In this document: piece after piece, positions 12,801 to 19,965 of the stretch
How the letters are laid out: every line of letters starts with the position of its first letter
Position numbering within the stretch: the first letter of the stretch is position 1
Assembly: GCA_004154925.1 (NCBI GenBank)
Contig: QJNS01000423.1
Coordinates: forward strand, 1 to 39,544
From: Monosporascus cannonballus
Taxonomy: Eukaryota > Ascomycota > Sordariomycetes > Xylariales
Length of the DNA: 39,544 bases
Direction: 5' to 3'
The notes under the pieces: generated by a model
The model's database searches: none
What the model was told of the DNA's origin: nothing
Seen by the model: only the letters and a program-made list of their open reading frames with translations
Position numbers and translations under genes: made by a program

Positions 12801-15800
12801 AATTTTAAGTTACTTTCATACATTTGGCTGGTATGGTATAGCTAAGCTTGATTCAATTTTACTATAAATATTAACTATTATTTAATTACTTTCCTCTTCG
12901 TCCTCGGCGAAACCGGCGGTGAATACCCTAGAAGAATTCATACTTGATTTAATTTTTGATATTTCTTCTATTCCTTCTTCAGTTAAATGAGCCTTAGAAG
13001 TCATTAATGTAGCTATCTTTCTTCAATCTTTAAAATCTTTACTTTTAGATCCTAAAATAGGATACTTTTCAAAAAAAGGAATAATAACCCCGGTTATATC
13101 AGAAAACTTATTAACAAGAAAATTTACAGAAGATCCTTTTGTCAACTCTAATCTTCCGCAATTAAAAAAAGTAGTGAATTTTTCTATTAGTAAAGTATCT
13201 CTACTATGCTGAGAGATTTGATAACCTAAGATAACTTGATATTTTTTTTTAGTATTATTTTTAACAAGTTTTACAAAGAAACAACCTTCACCCTCCGAGA
13301 ATCCCGCTATTCAATTTGGATCTAATTTATCAGGTACTGTTACCAAAGGAATTTTTCTACCAATAATATTTGAAAAATCCTTTTTCAATATTTCAGGTAA
13401 ACCTTTATTCATAGAAGCTCTAATAGAAATAATTTTATTAAACCCCTCAATTGTTAAATGTTCTTGGTTTTTTATTAATTCTAACGCTTCTTTGAAGAGT
13501 AAATAATCCGCTAATTTTTTTGTAATAAAAGGATATAAGTCAAAATGCTTTATAATAATATCTAAATCTTTAATTGAAAAAACTCTAAATTGTACTATAT
13601 CCTTTTTTACTTTTAAAACTCCTATGCCCCCAAAAAATTCTTGAATTTTTCTTAATAATTCTTCATCTTTTTTATGTAAAGCTATAGAAAATCCAGGGTT
13701 TACATAGTAGCCTATTTTATATTTAGTATTTTTACCTATAGCAAGATGAAAACAAGCTTCACCGTCCGAAAAACCAGTTACATATCATGGATTTAACTCT
13801 AAATTGGATTTTTCAATATTTTCCATATATTTATTTAATACTATAAGGATAGTTGCACAAACTAAACTTTAATCATCACCATTATCCTTATTATAAAAAA
13901 GATAATAATAATTAATAATATTAAATTAAGATCAATAAATAATAAACTCTTATTGTATACTTCGCGTTTTTATGGCATAAATTTAAAAATAAGCAGATTT
14001 ATATATAATTATATTTAGTAAACATCTCTTTAGTTATTTTTTTTTTTTCTCCTTTTTTATAACATTAATTTTTAGGATAAATAAAAAAAAAAATATACGA
14101 CGTTTTACTATTTATATAGTAAACCTTTTACCTTTAGAGTTTATAAAATTTCACTTAAAAACTGATTTCTCAGTGACTAGAGTACACCTTACAGAGTTTA
14201 GCTTCTCTGAAGAACCGTCTACTCGTTGCTCTTTTACAGCAATATTAAATAATATTACTGACTTAGATCCGCGATTGTCCATTTTCGAAATAAAATATTA
14301 TTTCTCTATCTCTAGTGATATTACCATACCTATAGTGATTAGCTAAGCCAGAGATAAAGTTTCCCAAATCTCCTTGGTTACTAGAGCTTTAGGATTTCCC
14401 CGGAGTTTGGCTCTTATACACGATAATATTGTTTTCATGTAATTCAACTAATCCTTCCATTTGCGAAAAAAAATCAAATTTAACATTCAATTAGTTAAAA
14501 AAAAACCTTTAAGATTATAATCTAGTGTTATAGATTATTAATCCTCAAAAATTCTACCAGTATTCATATTAGCTTTAATATTAATAATATGGGCTAAGCC
14601 TTCTTCGGTATAGTGAGCTTTATTATTAGTTAATTCTGCTATAAGGCAGAAGTCTTTAAAATCTAAAGCTTTTATACCTAAGATAGGATATTTAGTAAAG
14701 AAAGGGATAATTTTTTCAGTTAAGTTAGATCTTTTAGATACTCTGTATACTACTGCATTCATAGAGTGTTTATAAATTTTACCACATTCTAAATATTCAG
14801 CAATACAAGCTATTAGTTGTTCATCACGAACATGTTGATTAATTTGGAAGATCAATTCAATAACAGCTTGTGAGTTTCCTATAGGGTTTCTAATTTTAAC
14901 TCCAAATGATCCCTCTCCACTAGTAAATCCTGCTAATCATTGAGGATTATAAATAGAGATGTTTTCTCTCTTAACGGTAGGAGCAGGCTTAATATCAGGG
15001 AAAGCTTCTTTCAATACTTCGGATAAACCATTATTTATAGAAGCTTTTATTGATATAATTTGTCTAAAACCTTCAGGTGTTAAATGTTCTTGGTTAGCTA
15101 GTAATAAGTAAGCTTGTTTAAATAAAAAATAATCTACGAATTTTTTTGAAATCAAAGGAAATTGATCAAAATGATCTAAAACTACTTTTAGATCATTAAT
15201 AGAGAACACTCTGTATTGTATTGAAGCTACACCTTGTGTATATATTTCACCAACACCGAGATAATTTTTAATAGCTTCCAATATAAATAAATCTTTTTTA
15301 TGTAAACTAATTTGAAATCTAGGTTTGATTACTCAACCTGATTTAACATTATTGCTTTTTGTAATACTTAGAACAAATGAACTTTCTGCGTCCGCAAAAC
15401 CAGTTAAGAAATTAGGATTTATATTTAAACCATGATTATTTGTAGAATAATTTCTTTTATTTACTAATTGAGTAGTAAGGATTTTGTTTCGATAGTTTCT
15501 CTCGAAACCCTTTAGAGTACACTTTAACATTATATCACGAGACATAATGCAACTACCGTCTACTCGTTGCTCTTTTACAGCAATATAGAGCTTGCGCCCA
15601 CATATTACTGACTTAGATCCGCGATTATCTATTGCTCTTTCGATTATCCGCAGGCTTATTACCATACATAAGTAATTACTTCATCCACCGATATATTTTC
15701 ATATATGGCTTGGTACCCTTGGCTTTAAGATTTCCCCGGAGTTTGGCAGTTTATTCCCCATTAATGATTTCCCAGATCATTTAGGAAGAGGAGTAGCACT

Positions 15801-15872
15801 ATCTTGAAAATATATTCCTCAAGGAGTTGGTACATCAAAATTTATTTTGTATAAATTATTGAAAAATAACAT
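656..15872 (-). CDS. cox2: cox2, cytochrome c oxidase subunit 2 (8 exons, 8 introns)
   Basis: Subunit 2 of cytochrome c oxidase (complex IV), an inner-membrane protein that takes electrons from cytochrome c through its CuA centre. Joining exons 15872-15789, 14463-14437, 10825-10733, 9349-9323, 6156-6124, 4761-4530, 2631-2573 and 853-656 gives 753 nt, which is 250 codons plus TAG, the normal family length. Every join keeps frame and restores conserved Cox2 sequence. Two membrane segments lie near residues 40-58 and 80-105. CuA ligands are visible: H185 (last codon of exon 7) and C220, E222, C224, H228 and M231 (exon 8), so the site is assembled only after splicing. Eight introns is a very high load for cox2. 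Translation requires TGA to be Trp. All introns are group I, and every intron holds a HEG or HEG-like ORF. Confidence 0.95.
854..2572 (-). other. cox2 intron 7, group I, core A
   Basis: Group I intron of 1719 nt. Core blocks on the minus strand are P 2517-2533, Q 2385-2400, R 2335-2358 and S 2291-2303; P7 forms from GAGTA in R with TACTC in S. P1 is UACAU/GUGUA, identical to cox2 introns 2a and 2b. It contains a GIY-YIG HEG behind an internal duplicate of the 3' splice site at 2153/2154; the true 3' splice site is 853/854. Confidence 0.85.
1029..2153 (-). CDS. GIY-YIG homing endonuclease in cox2 intron 7, fused to a pseudo-exon
   Basis: Intron-encoded endonuclease that would cut an intronless cox2 allele. 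The frame is open from the pseudo-exon codons TCT TTT GCA at 2153 to TAA at 1029 (374 aa, with one TGA read as Trp near 1078). The GIY-YIG motif appears as [18 protein letters not shown] about 90-110 residues in, followed by an Arg-containing helix (RRL). The C-terminus ([12 protein letters not shown]..) is a NUMOD-like DNA-binding helix related to the ORF at 39385-39544. No ATG is clear at the N-terminus; a GTG at 2042 is possible. If the internal 3' splice site is used, the protein would be made as Cox2 (residues 1-185) fused to the endonuclease. Domain call firm, expression route inferred. Confidence 0.85.
2573..2631 (-). CDS. cox2: cox2 exon 7
   Basis: Encodes [20 protein letters not shown]; its first codon is completed by the last base of exon 6. 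It ends with the CuA ligand His185. The exon 3' end UACAU pairs with an intron GUGUA, as at exon 2. A degenerate second copy of its first 33 nt lies at 3981-4013. Confidence 0.9.
2728..3006 (-). other. Unassigned intron segment with hairpins
   Basis: Non-coding part of cox2 intron 6 between the HEG stop and the duplicated 3' end. It holds a perfect ACTTAAC/GTTAAGT hairpin near 2773-2789 and a GC-rich stretch with the 9-mer GCGCAAGCT at 2920-2928. I find no second set of P/Q/R/S blocks in it. Confidence 0.5.
3007..4013 (-). CDS. LAGLIDADG homing endonuclease in cox2 intron 6, fused to pseudo-exon
   Basis: Two-motif LAGLIDADG endonuclease, about 334 aa, stop TAA at 3007-3009. Motif 1 is [13 protein letters not shown] and motif 2 is [12 protein letters not shown], each followed by the usual H-x-x-D/R-D core-strand region. 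The frame begins at 4013 in a degenerate copy of cox2 exon 7: [10 protein letters not shown] against the real [10 protein letters not shown]. It is in frame with exon 6 if the internal splice site at 4013/4014 is used. Several Trp codons are TGA. No credible ATG precedes motif 1, which supports expression by fusion. No frameshift seen, including across an 11-T run. Confidence 0.87.
4530..4761 (-). CDS. cox2: cox2 exon 6
   Basis: Encodes the rest of membrane helix 2 and the start of the intermembrane-space domain, including EGHQWYWSYQYPDF, up to DNR plus one base. The 3' edge is uncertain by one base: a P1 helix (AATAGAGT with GCTTTATT) would cut after 4529, while the rule that introns end in G favours 4530. 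Both give the same mRNA. Confidence 0.9.
4762..6123 (-). other. cox2 intron 5, group I, core C
   Basis: Group I intron of 1362 nt. Blocks: P 6068-6082, Q 5946-5960, R 5891-5912, S 5838-5849. The Q-R interval carries the GC motif AGCTTGCGC at 5924-5932, shared with cox2 intron 1 and nad2 intron 3. It ends in G at 4762. Confidence 0.86.
4801..6123 (-). CDS. LAGLIDADG homing endonuclease in cox2 intron 5, fused to exon 5
   Basis: The frame runs from cox2 exon 5 without a stop to TAG at 4801-4803 (440 aa beyond the exon). Residues 1-100 are encoded by the intron core itself: P block as LPNSGD, Q as YRGSKSAI, R as VKEQRVEG, S as LRCTLMG. The LAGLIDADG motifs are [13 protein letters not shown] near residue 150 and [12 protein letters not shown] near residue 309. 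Such proteins are normally made as an exon fusion and cleaved. It ends with the usual H-L-T-x-E-G..M-N tail. The sequence has no frameshift. Confidence 0.9.
6124..6156 (-). CDS. cox2: cox2 exon 5 (33-nt micro-exon)
   Basis: Eleven codons, TVIELIWTITP, the start of the second membrane helix. It contains one TGA read as Trp. It ends in CCT and continues in frame into the intron 5 LAGLIDADG ORF. Confidence 0.9.
6330..7277 (-). CDS. GIY-YIG homing endonuclease with NUMOD3/NUMOD1, cox2 intron 4
   Basis: Intact 315-aa GIY-YIG endonuclease with ATG at 7277, right behind the S block, and TAA at 6330-6332. GIY-YIG is [18 protein letters not shown] near residues 73-90, followed by the R-x-x-x-Y helix and a conserved Glu (LTEREQFY). 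The C-terminal half has repeated HSEETKxxM-type NUMOD3 elements, then a NUMOD1-like helix ([18 protein letters not shown]). One TGA near 6648 is Trp. Its N-terminal and C-terminal thirds match the broken copy at 7509-9322, so the two are paralogues. Confidence 0.9.
7509..9322 (-). CDS. Chimeric HEG: GIY-YIG N-terminus, inserted LAGLIDADG-NUMOD1, GIY-YIG C-terminus (one frameshift)
   Basis: The frame enters from cox2 exon 4. It first encodes a GIY-YIG start, [18 protein letters not shown] at about residues 60-77. Immediately after YIG the sequence becomes a LAGLIDADG protein: motif [12 protein letters not shown] at about 9013, second motif [12 protein letters not shown] at about 8600, then a NUMOD1-like tail near 7930-8130. 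It ends (7509-7757) with the NUMOD1 C-terminus of the GIY-YIG family, nearly matching the intact neighbour at 6330. The GIY-YIG catalytic remainder and NUMOD3 repeats are missing. A 14-nt GC-rich insertion at 8563-8576 shifts the frame inside the second LAGLIDADG domain, so a full protein cannot be made as read. Probably inactive. Confidence 0.8.
9323..9349 (-). CDS. cox2: cox2 exon 4 (27-nt micro-exon)
   Basis: Nine codons, ISHKYLNHG, matching the conserved Cox2 loop between the two membrane helices. It is preceded by a T-tract ending in G and ends in GGT. The reading frame continues into the chimeric HEG of intron 4. Confidence 0.9.
9350..10732 (-). other. cox2 intron 3, group I, core D
   Basis: 1383 nt. 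Blocks: P 10668-10682, Q 10546-10560, R 10499-10522, S 10456-10467. The most diverged of the nine cores (GAATACATC at S, GATTCGCG at Q), but P7 GAGTA/TACTC-type pairing is kept as GAGTA with TATTC (one wobble). Confidence 0.84.
9476..10732 (-). CDS. LAGLIDADG homing endonuclease in cox2 intron 3, fused to exon 3
   Basis: Open from cox2 exon 3 to TAG at 9476-9478, 418 aa beyond the exon. Core-encoded segments ([25 protein letters not shown]) occupy the first third. LAGLIDADG motif 1 is [13 protein letters not shown] near residue 133 and motif 2 is [12 protein letters not shown] near residue 291. No frameshift. Its target is expected to be the uninterrupted KSP/ISH junction of cox2. Confidence 0.9.
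10733..10825 (-). CDS. cox2: cox2 exon 3
   Basis: 31 codons starting DNIMYYL and ending ETKSP. It carries the first transmembrane helix. It starts after an intron ending in GG and ends in CCT. The frame runs open into the intron 3 HEG. Confidence 0.92.
10826..12687 (-). other. cox2 intron 2b, group I, core E, directly abutting intron 2a
   Basis: 1862 nt. Blocks: P 12651-12665, Q 12529-12543, R 12461-12484, S 12427-12438. Its inferred first base, 12687, follows the last base of intron 2a with no exon between. Its guide GUGUA matches exon-2 UACAU, which becomes adjacent only once intron 2a is removed. The S-to-R stretch is almost identical to that of intron 2a, pointing to duplication. Confidence 0.75.
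11211..12173 (-). CDS. LAGLIDADG homing endonuclease in cox2 intron 2b
   Basis: About 320 aa, stop TAA at 11211-11213. Motif 1 is [13 protein letters not shown] and motif 2 is [12 protein letters not shown]. The frame opens after a TAA at 12183-12185 and has no ATG before motif 1; an ATC at 12173 is the earliest plausible non-standard start, so the true start is unknown. The core-encoded frame upstream (12332-12550) ends in a stop and does not join it. Paralogue of the intron 2a protein (shared [19 protein letters not shown]). No internal frameshift. Confidence 0.85.
12688..14436 (-). other. cox2 intron 2a, group I, core F
   Basis: 1749 nt. Blocks: P 14396-14410, Q 14260-14275, R 14214-14237, S 14180-14191. 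P1 is exon UACAU with intron GUGUA. It ends TATACG. The core still reads [21 protein letters not shown] in one frame, but that frame stops shortly afterwards, a relict of a fused ORF. Confidence 0.83.
12882..13826 (-). CDS. LAGLIDADG homing endonuclease in cox2 intron 2a
   Basis: Complete 314-aa ORF, ATG at 13824-13826, TAA at 12882-12884. Motif 1 is [13 protein letters not shown] at about residues 14-26; motif 2 is [12 protein letters not shown] at about 172-183. Internal repeats of the two half-domains are clear (HKKD.. and QHSRD..). It sits downstream of the core and is not fused to the exon. The C-terminus has an acidic tail (EDEEESN) absent from relatives. Several TGA-Trp codons. Confidence 0.9.
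14437..14463 (-). CDS. cox2: cox2 exon 2 (27-nt micro-exon)
   Basis: Nine codons, QMEGLVELH. The 5' edge follows an intron ending in G. The 3' edge is fixed by a P1 helix: exon UACAU pairs with intron GUGUA at about 14414-14418, with the expected terminal U-G pair at the splice site. Too short to be found without knowing Cox2. Confidence 0.88.
14464..15788 (-). other. cox2 intron 1, group I, core G
   Basis: 1325 nt. Blocks: P 15733-15746, Q 15609-15625, R 15555-15578, S 15515-15526. A GC motif AGCTTGCGC sits at 15589-15597 between Q and R. It ends in TTTTCG before exon 2. Confidence 0.87.
14538..15788 (-). CDS. LAGLIDADG homing endonuclease in cox2 intron 1, fused to exon 1
   Basis: Open from cox2 exon 1 through the intron core to TAA at 14538-14540 (416 aa). 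Core-encoded peptides are [19 protein letters not shown] and [12 protein letters not shown]. Motif 1 is [12 protein letters not shown] near residue 129; motif 2 is [12 protein letters not shown] near residue 284. Motif 1 has Ser-Ser instead of the usual Gly after the catalytic acid, which may lower activity. No frameshift. Confidence 0.9.
15789..15872 (-). CDS. cox2: cox2 exon 1
   Basis: 28 codons from ATG to ACTCCT, encoding the N-terminus up to the conserved QDSATP. The start is the only ATG in frame just before the conserved DVPTPWG stretch. The exon ends in T, as expected at a group I 5' splice site, and the frame continues open into intron 1. Confidence 0.93.
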
Positions 15873-16060
15873 AATATAATATATGTATGAAATATCTCTA
15901 TATCCTAAAAAATTTGTAAATATAATACACTATAAACAAAATATAGAGTTAAAGATAAACTATAGTATATAAATATATACTTATAAAATATAAAGGTTAA
16001 TTTTATTAATAACCCTTTCAATGTAGAAAAGCTTTGAGATCCTCCACGGATATCTCAAGA

Positions 16061-16082
16061 TCTACCATTATATTAACACATC
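16061..16082 (-). pseudogene. tRNA-Arg 5'-half remnant
   Basis: This minus-strand segment closely matches the acceptor and D-arm of tRNA-Arg (456-526), with the same GTGTTAAT and TAATGGTAGA blocks. No matching anticodon stem, T-arm or 3' acceptor follows. It lies upstream of cox2 and could be a relict or a processing signal. Confidence 0.5.
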
Positions 16083-16199
16083 TTTATATTATTATATAAT
16101 TTAATAAACATACCTAATACTGATTAAATAGTGGTATTTTTATTTATAATTTTTAAGCAGCAATACATGTAAATTTTTATTTAAAAATTCTATAGAACC

Positions 16200-16517
16200 C
16201 TAATCTATACCTTTGAAAATATTAACATTGGATTCTAAACAAATATAATTTTTATTATATTTAGATTCATAAAATTTATAATTTTTAAATTTAGTTCTTA
16301 AATACAAATTTAACAATATACAAATAAAGATAAGAAAAATTAAATATAGATGCTCTGATGATATAGAATATAAAGGTTCCATATCTATAGATTCTAAAAG
16401 AGCAATAAATTCTTGAATATTAAAAATTTCTTGCCCTAAGCAACATACAAAAGTAAAAAAGCCATCATTAATGCAAATTAGCTTGGTTATATAAGATTCC
16501 CACCACCTCACCCTCAT
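16200..16517 (-). CDS. Small hypothetical ORF, 105 aa
   Basis: Not recognised. ATG at 16517, TAA at 16200. It encodes one hydrophobic stretch (YLIFLIFICILLNLYL) in the middle, then a Lys/Asn/Tyr-rich tail. It lies between the GIY-YIG pair and cox2. The low-complexity AT-driven composition means it could be chance; no conserved motif seen. Confidence 0.3.
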   Translation of the reverse strand: MRVRWWESYITKLICINDGFFTFVCCLGQEIFNIQEFIALLESIDMEPLYSISSEHLYLIFLIFICILLNLYLRTKFKNYKFYESKYNKNYICLESNVNIFKGID

Positions 16518-16519
16518 AT

Positions 16520-16819
16520 TATACCTTTAGAGTTTTCCCTAAGCGCTCCAGCCGAAGAGCACTACTTGAACCTTTTATTAATATAGGACTGCTTGCGCCT
16601 TCAGCAGGAAAAAATTTTATAAAAAGAAAATAAGATTTAAAAAGAATTTAATTTATTTTCGTCAGCGAAGCTGGCTCTACAATATACAATATTACACTAT
16701 ATTTGCTAATAAAAAAAAAATTATAATTTATACATTAATGCAATATATAAAAATAAAAGAGTAGACACTTAAAAAAAAAAGTATTCATTCTCTTAATATC
16801 GGTGTATTTTTATATGAAA
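16520..16819. other. Gene-free segment with GC-rich palindromic bits
   Basis: Contains short GC-rich patches (near 16539-16562, 16580-16600 and 16658-16676) in an otherwise AT-rich background. No ORF or RNA gene seen. Confidence 0.5.
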
Positions 16820-17714
16820 CTAAGATCTTTTAAATACTATCATATATCTACCTCTATAAGGTGTGTTAATACCTTTTTCTAGTTGAGATTTCTCCCTACG
16901 AGATAGTGATTTTATGTCTGAGTTAATAGCATTTGCTGCCTTACGGATAGATTCATAAGTAGTAGTGAGTTTAGTCTCAAGATCTGTGATTTCTACTTCA
17001 ATACCAGGCTTGTTAAGTTTTGTTCTTTTCAATGCGGCTGTTCTAATAAGATCTATAGATTCTATGGTGTGTTTTTTACCATAAAAATTATTGTTAACTC
17101 CTTTACGAGACTCACTCATGAGTTTCTTAACTTGCTCGCTGTGTTTTCTACCTAAGGCAAGAGTACGCATTTTTTCTATACTTTCTTCTGAAAATACTCG
17201 TCCAAAAGAAGAACCAGCTATTTTTAACATATTGTATTCCGGGTTTAAAAGTAATATGTAATACTGCTCTAACAATAAAGCTAAAGTTTTTGCTTGTTCA
17301 ACTTCAGATATTAAAGTTTCTGGTATAACATATATATCTAAATTAAAAGAATCTAAATCGAATTCTTTAAAAGCTAAATCTATTTTTCTAGTACCCTTCC
17401 CTTTTTTATTTTCTAAATAATCATGCTTTAATCTATTAGCTAATTGTATAGATGAACCTACATAACAAAACCCATTAATTTTATTTGTAAATACGTAAAC
17501 ACCTGCTTTACCTAACCCTCCTTTAGGTAGGAATTCTCCAACAGTATTTTGGAATTTATCCGAATTTTCCAAAGGTAGTTCAAAGCTAACAGGAACAATA
17601 TTCCGTAAAACATCAAAAGTGGATTTTGTTATCATATCTTTATTTAATTCTAATATAAATAGTAATAGATCTAAAGTAATATTTTCTTTAGCTAAATCTG
17701 TTGCAGGGTATAAT
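16820..17714 (-). CDS. GIY-YIG endonuclease 2 with NUMOD3 (second unit of tandem pair)
   Basis: 271 aa from ATG at 17635 to stop at 16820, with an open extension to 17714 matching the N-terminus of the first unit. The motif is GVYVFTNKINGFCYVGSS. The C-terminal half carries NUMOD3-type SEESIEKMRTLALGRKHSE repeats and a NUMOD1-like helix (YESIRKAANAIN). The N-terminal extension (SNFFKLYPATDLAKENITLD) becomes continuous with the upstream ORF if one T is removed from the 8-T run at 17717-17724. Probable free-standing HEG near nad3. Confidence 0.85.
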
Positions 17715-19115
17715 TTAAAAAAAATTACTTACTATAGCAAAAGGACTTTCAGCATCCTTTTTAGAAAAGACATTTTCAAAATATGCTTTATTATTTTTAG
17801 TACTATAGGATCTTCTACCAGAAGATAAATTATTTTGGCTTTTAATAGTCATTTTATTAGAATCCGAAATTAAAGAATCTTCTTCTCTGAGATACCTTAG
17901 TTTAAATGTACCTTTATATAAACCTTTTTTACGGGCAATAACTGAAAGAGTTCCAGGGCTAACCTTATCAAAAAATTTTTGAATATATTTAGCAGTATCT
18001 CGAAGAGAAGGAAAAATCAATACTTCATTTGTTTTAACATTAGTTAATTCAACAGAGTTTGAGAGCTTTAAATTTAAAGCTGATCTAGTTGAGTCTACAT
18101 TCTTCATTCTTTCTTTTTTTCAGATTGTTCTTATTTCATTTACATAATCTAATAAATCATCAGGATTCATCAAATCTGTAGTATAAACAGACTCATCTAA
18201 AGGGCTTTCACTTACGGTTAATCTACCTAAAAATAATTCTTTTTTTGAAATAAGCGTAGATATATTTCCTCTATAAACGTCAATAACTTTAGCTAATTCC
18301 GTACGACTTTCCGCCTTATAGATAATCTTATTTGTTTCATTATCAATAAGATATGTAACCTTAGAATTTTTTAATAAACTTGGTAACATAGAATCCAAAC
18401 TACGTGGGTTTCCAGCTGGAGAACCTGCAACTTTTAAAACATTATATTCAGGATTATGAAGAAGAATTAAAATTTGTTCTAAAGTTAATGAAAAATTTTT
18501 CATTAATCTTTTTACCTTTTCTTCTGTATTTGAATTACCTGAGTATTCCCCTTCAAAATGAGTTAAAGCTGAATTTATTAATTCATCTGGAATTAAATAT
18601 ATCTCAAGGTAAAATCTTTCTAACCCTGACTCTTTTATAGCTAGATCTATAACCCTGTTTCCTAACTTAGATCCTAAATAACCTACAAATAATCTATTAG
18701 CTAAAGAAATTGAAGATCCAACATAAGAAAACCCACTATCTTTATTAGTAAACTTATAAACCCCTGCTTTCCCTAATCCATTCCGCGTATATTTACTTAT
18801 TAGTTCTACTAAAGATGAATCGGTAACAGGTAACTTGAATTTAAGAGGTTTTATATTTCTTAAAACATTAAACTCGTTAGGAGTAAGTTGAAAATTAGTA
18901 AGATGGCATTTAAGTATAGAATTTATCATATCAAGATCGAGATTTTTATTAGCAAGATCATTATTAGGGTAATTTTTTAAAAAGTTATTTATTAATAAAA
19001 AAGGGTTATCTTTATCTGATATATCAGAAGAATTAACTTTTCTTCAAAAGTCTTTACTGTTTTCAGACAACTTAGTAGAATAAAACCTTTTATTTTGTGG
19101 ATATCCTCGTATTGT
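17715..19115 (-). CDS. GIY-YIG endonuclease 1 with C-terminal NUMOD1, overlapping nad3 end
   Basis: Open frame from 19115 to TAA at 17715. The first ATG is at 18929; the upstream part (KRFYSTKLSE) resembles leaders of other HEGs here. The motif is GVYKFTNKDSGFSYVGSS, followed by ANRL. After an in-frame TGA (Trp) near 18116 it carries a NUMOD1-like segment (FPSLRDTAKYIQKFF) and then runs into a second leader (GRRSYSTKNN). The 5' end overlaps the nad3 stop by about 25 nt in another frame. Confidence 0.82.
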
Positions 19116-19739
19116 CTAATCTTAGATTTTTAAGTTGCTTATTTTCTAAATAACTTATTGTTTCTATTGCCTTATCTTGTGACTTATGCTGAAAATATTG
19201 TCTTGAATTTATTTTCAAAGCCCCACGTGCAATTTCAAACACGAAACCTAAGGTAATTATTAAAGTAAAAATTAGCATTATCGTTAATCCATAAATATTG
19301 TTAGTATAACTACTAACTACATAAGGGTAAAGCAGTAAAATCTCTAAGTCAAAAAGTAAAAATAACAATGCATATNNNNNNNNNNNNNNNNNNNNNNNNN
19401 NNNNNNNNNNNNNNNNNNNNNNNNNNNNNNNNNNNNNNNNNNNNNNNNNNNNNNNNNNNNNNNNNNNNNNNNNGTTAATCCATAAATATTGTTAGTATAA
19501 CTACTAACTACATAAGGGTAAAGCAGTAAAATCTCTAAGTCAAAAAGTAAAAATAACAATGCATATATAAAAAAGGAAATATCAAAAGGCAATCTAGTTT
19601 GAAGGTAAGAATGAAATCCACACTCGAAAGCCGATAGTTTTTCACTATAAGGATTACGTGTGGCTAATAGCAAATTAATTATTAAAAATAAAGCAGCTAT
19701 TATGCAAACAAAAAGAATAAAAATTGTCATTGAACTCAT
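19090..19739 (-). CDS. nad3: nad3 copy 2, NADH dehydrogenase subunit 3 (split by an assembly gap)
   Basis: Subunit 3 of complex I, a membrane protein of the proton-pumping arm. ATG at 19737-19739, TAA at 19090-19092. The conserved FECGF, LLFLLFDLEILLLYP and GALK segments are present. The 98 Ns at 19376-19473 are flanked by two identical 93-nt sequences. Removing the gap and one copy gives 459 nt, exactly 153 codons including the stop, a normal nad3; as printed the span is not a multiple of three. A relict nad2 C-terminus (LVQILFNN, stop) lies directly upstream. The last ~35 residues differ from copy 1. Confidence 0.88.
19376..19473. other. Assembly gap (98 N)
   Basis: A run of N flanked by an identical 93-nt sequence at 19283-19375 and 19474-19566. 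Overlapping contig ends scaffolded without merging is the simplest reading, because merging them restores the nad3 frame. The same sequence occurs again in nad3 copy 1, which explains the assembly break. Confidence 0.9.
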
Positions 19740-19774
19740 TTAATTATTAAATAAAATCTGTACCAATCTTAAAG
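19740..19774 (-). pseudogene. Relict nad2 C-terminus upstream of nad3 copy 2
   Basis: The minus strand encodes LVQILFNN and a TAA immediately followed by the nad3 ATG, matching the nad2 end ILTQILFNS at 24517 and ILVQILFNS at 21325. It has no upstream nad2 sequence. Confidence 0.7.
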
Positions 19775-19965
19775 AGCTTAAATTTATAATAAGGCTTTCA
19801 TCTTACAATTCTTCTCCTTAATTCTCTATAGAGGATCCAATTAATTAGTGTTTAACTGGGTAGTTATAAATTTATTTTTTTTTACATCAGTAAACTAAAA
19901 ATTGTACAATATTATAACGAAGTAAAAGTTTAGAAAGATAACCTTATTACACATTAATAATTAGC

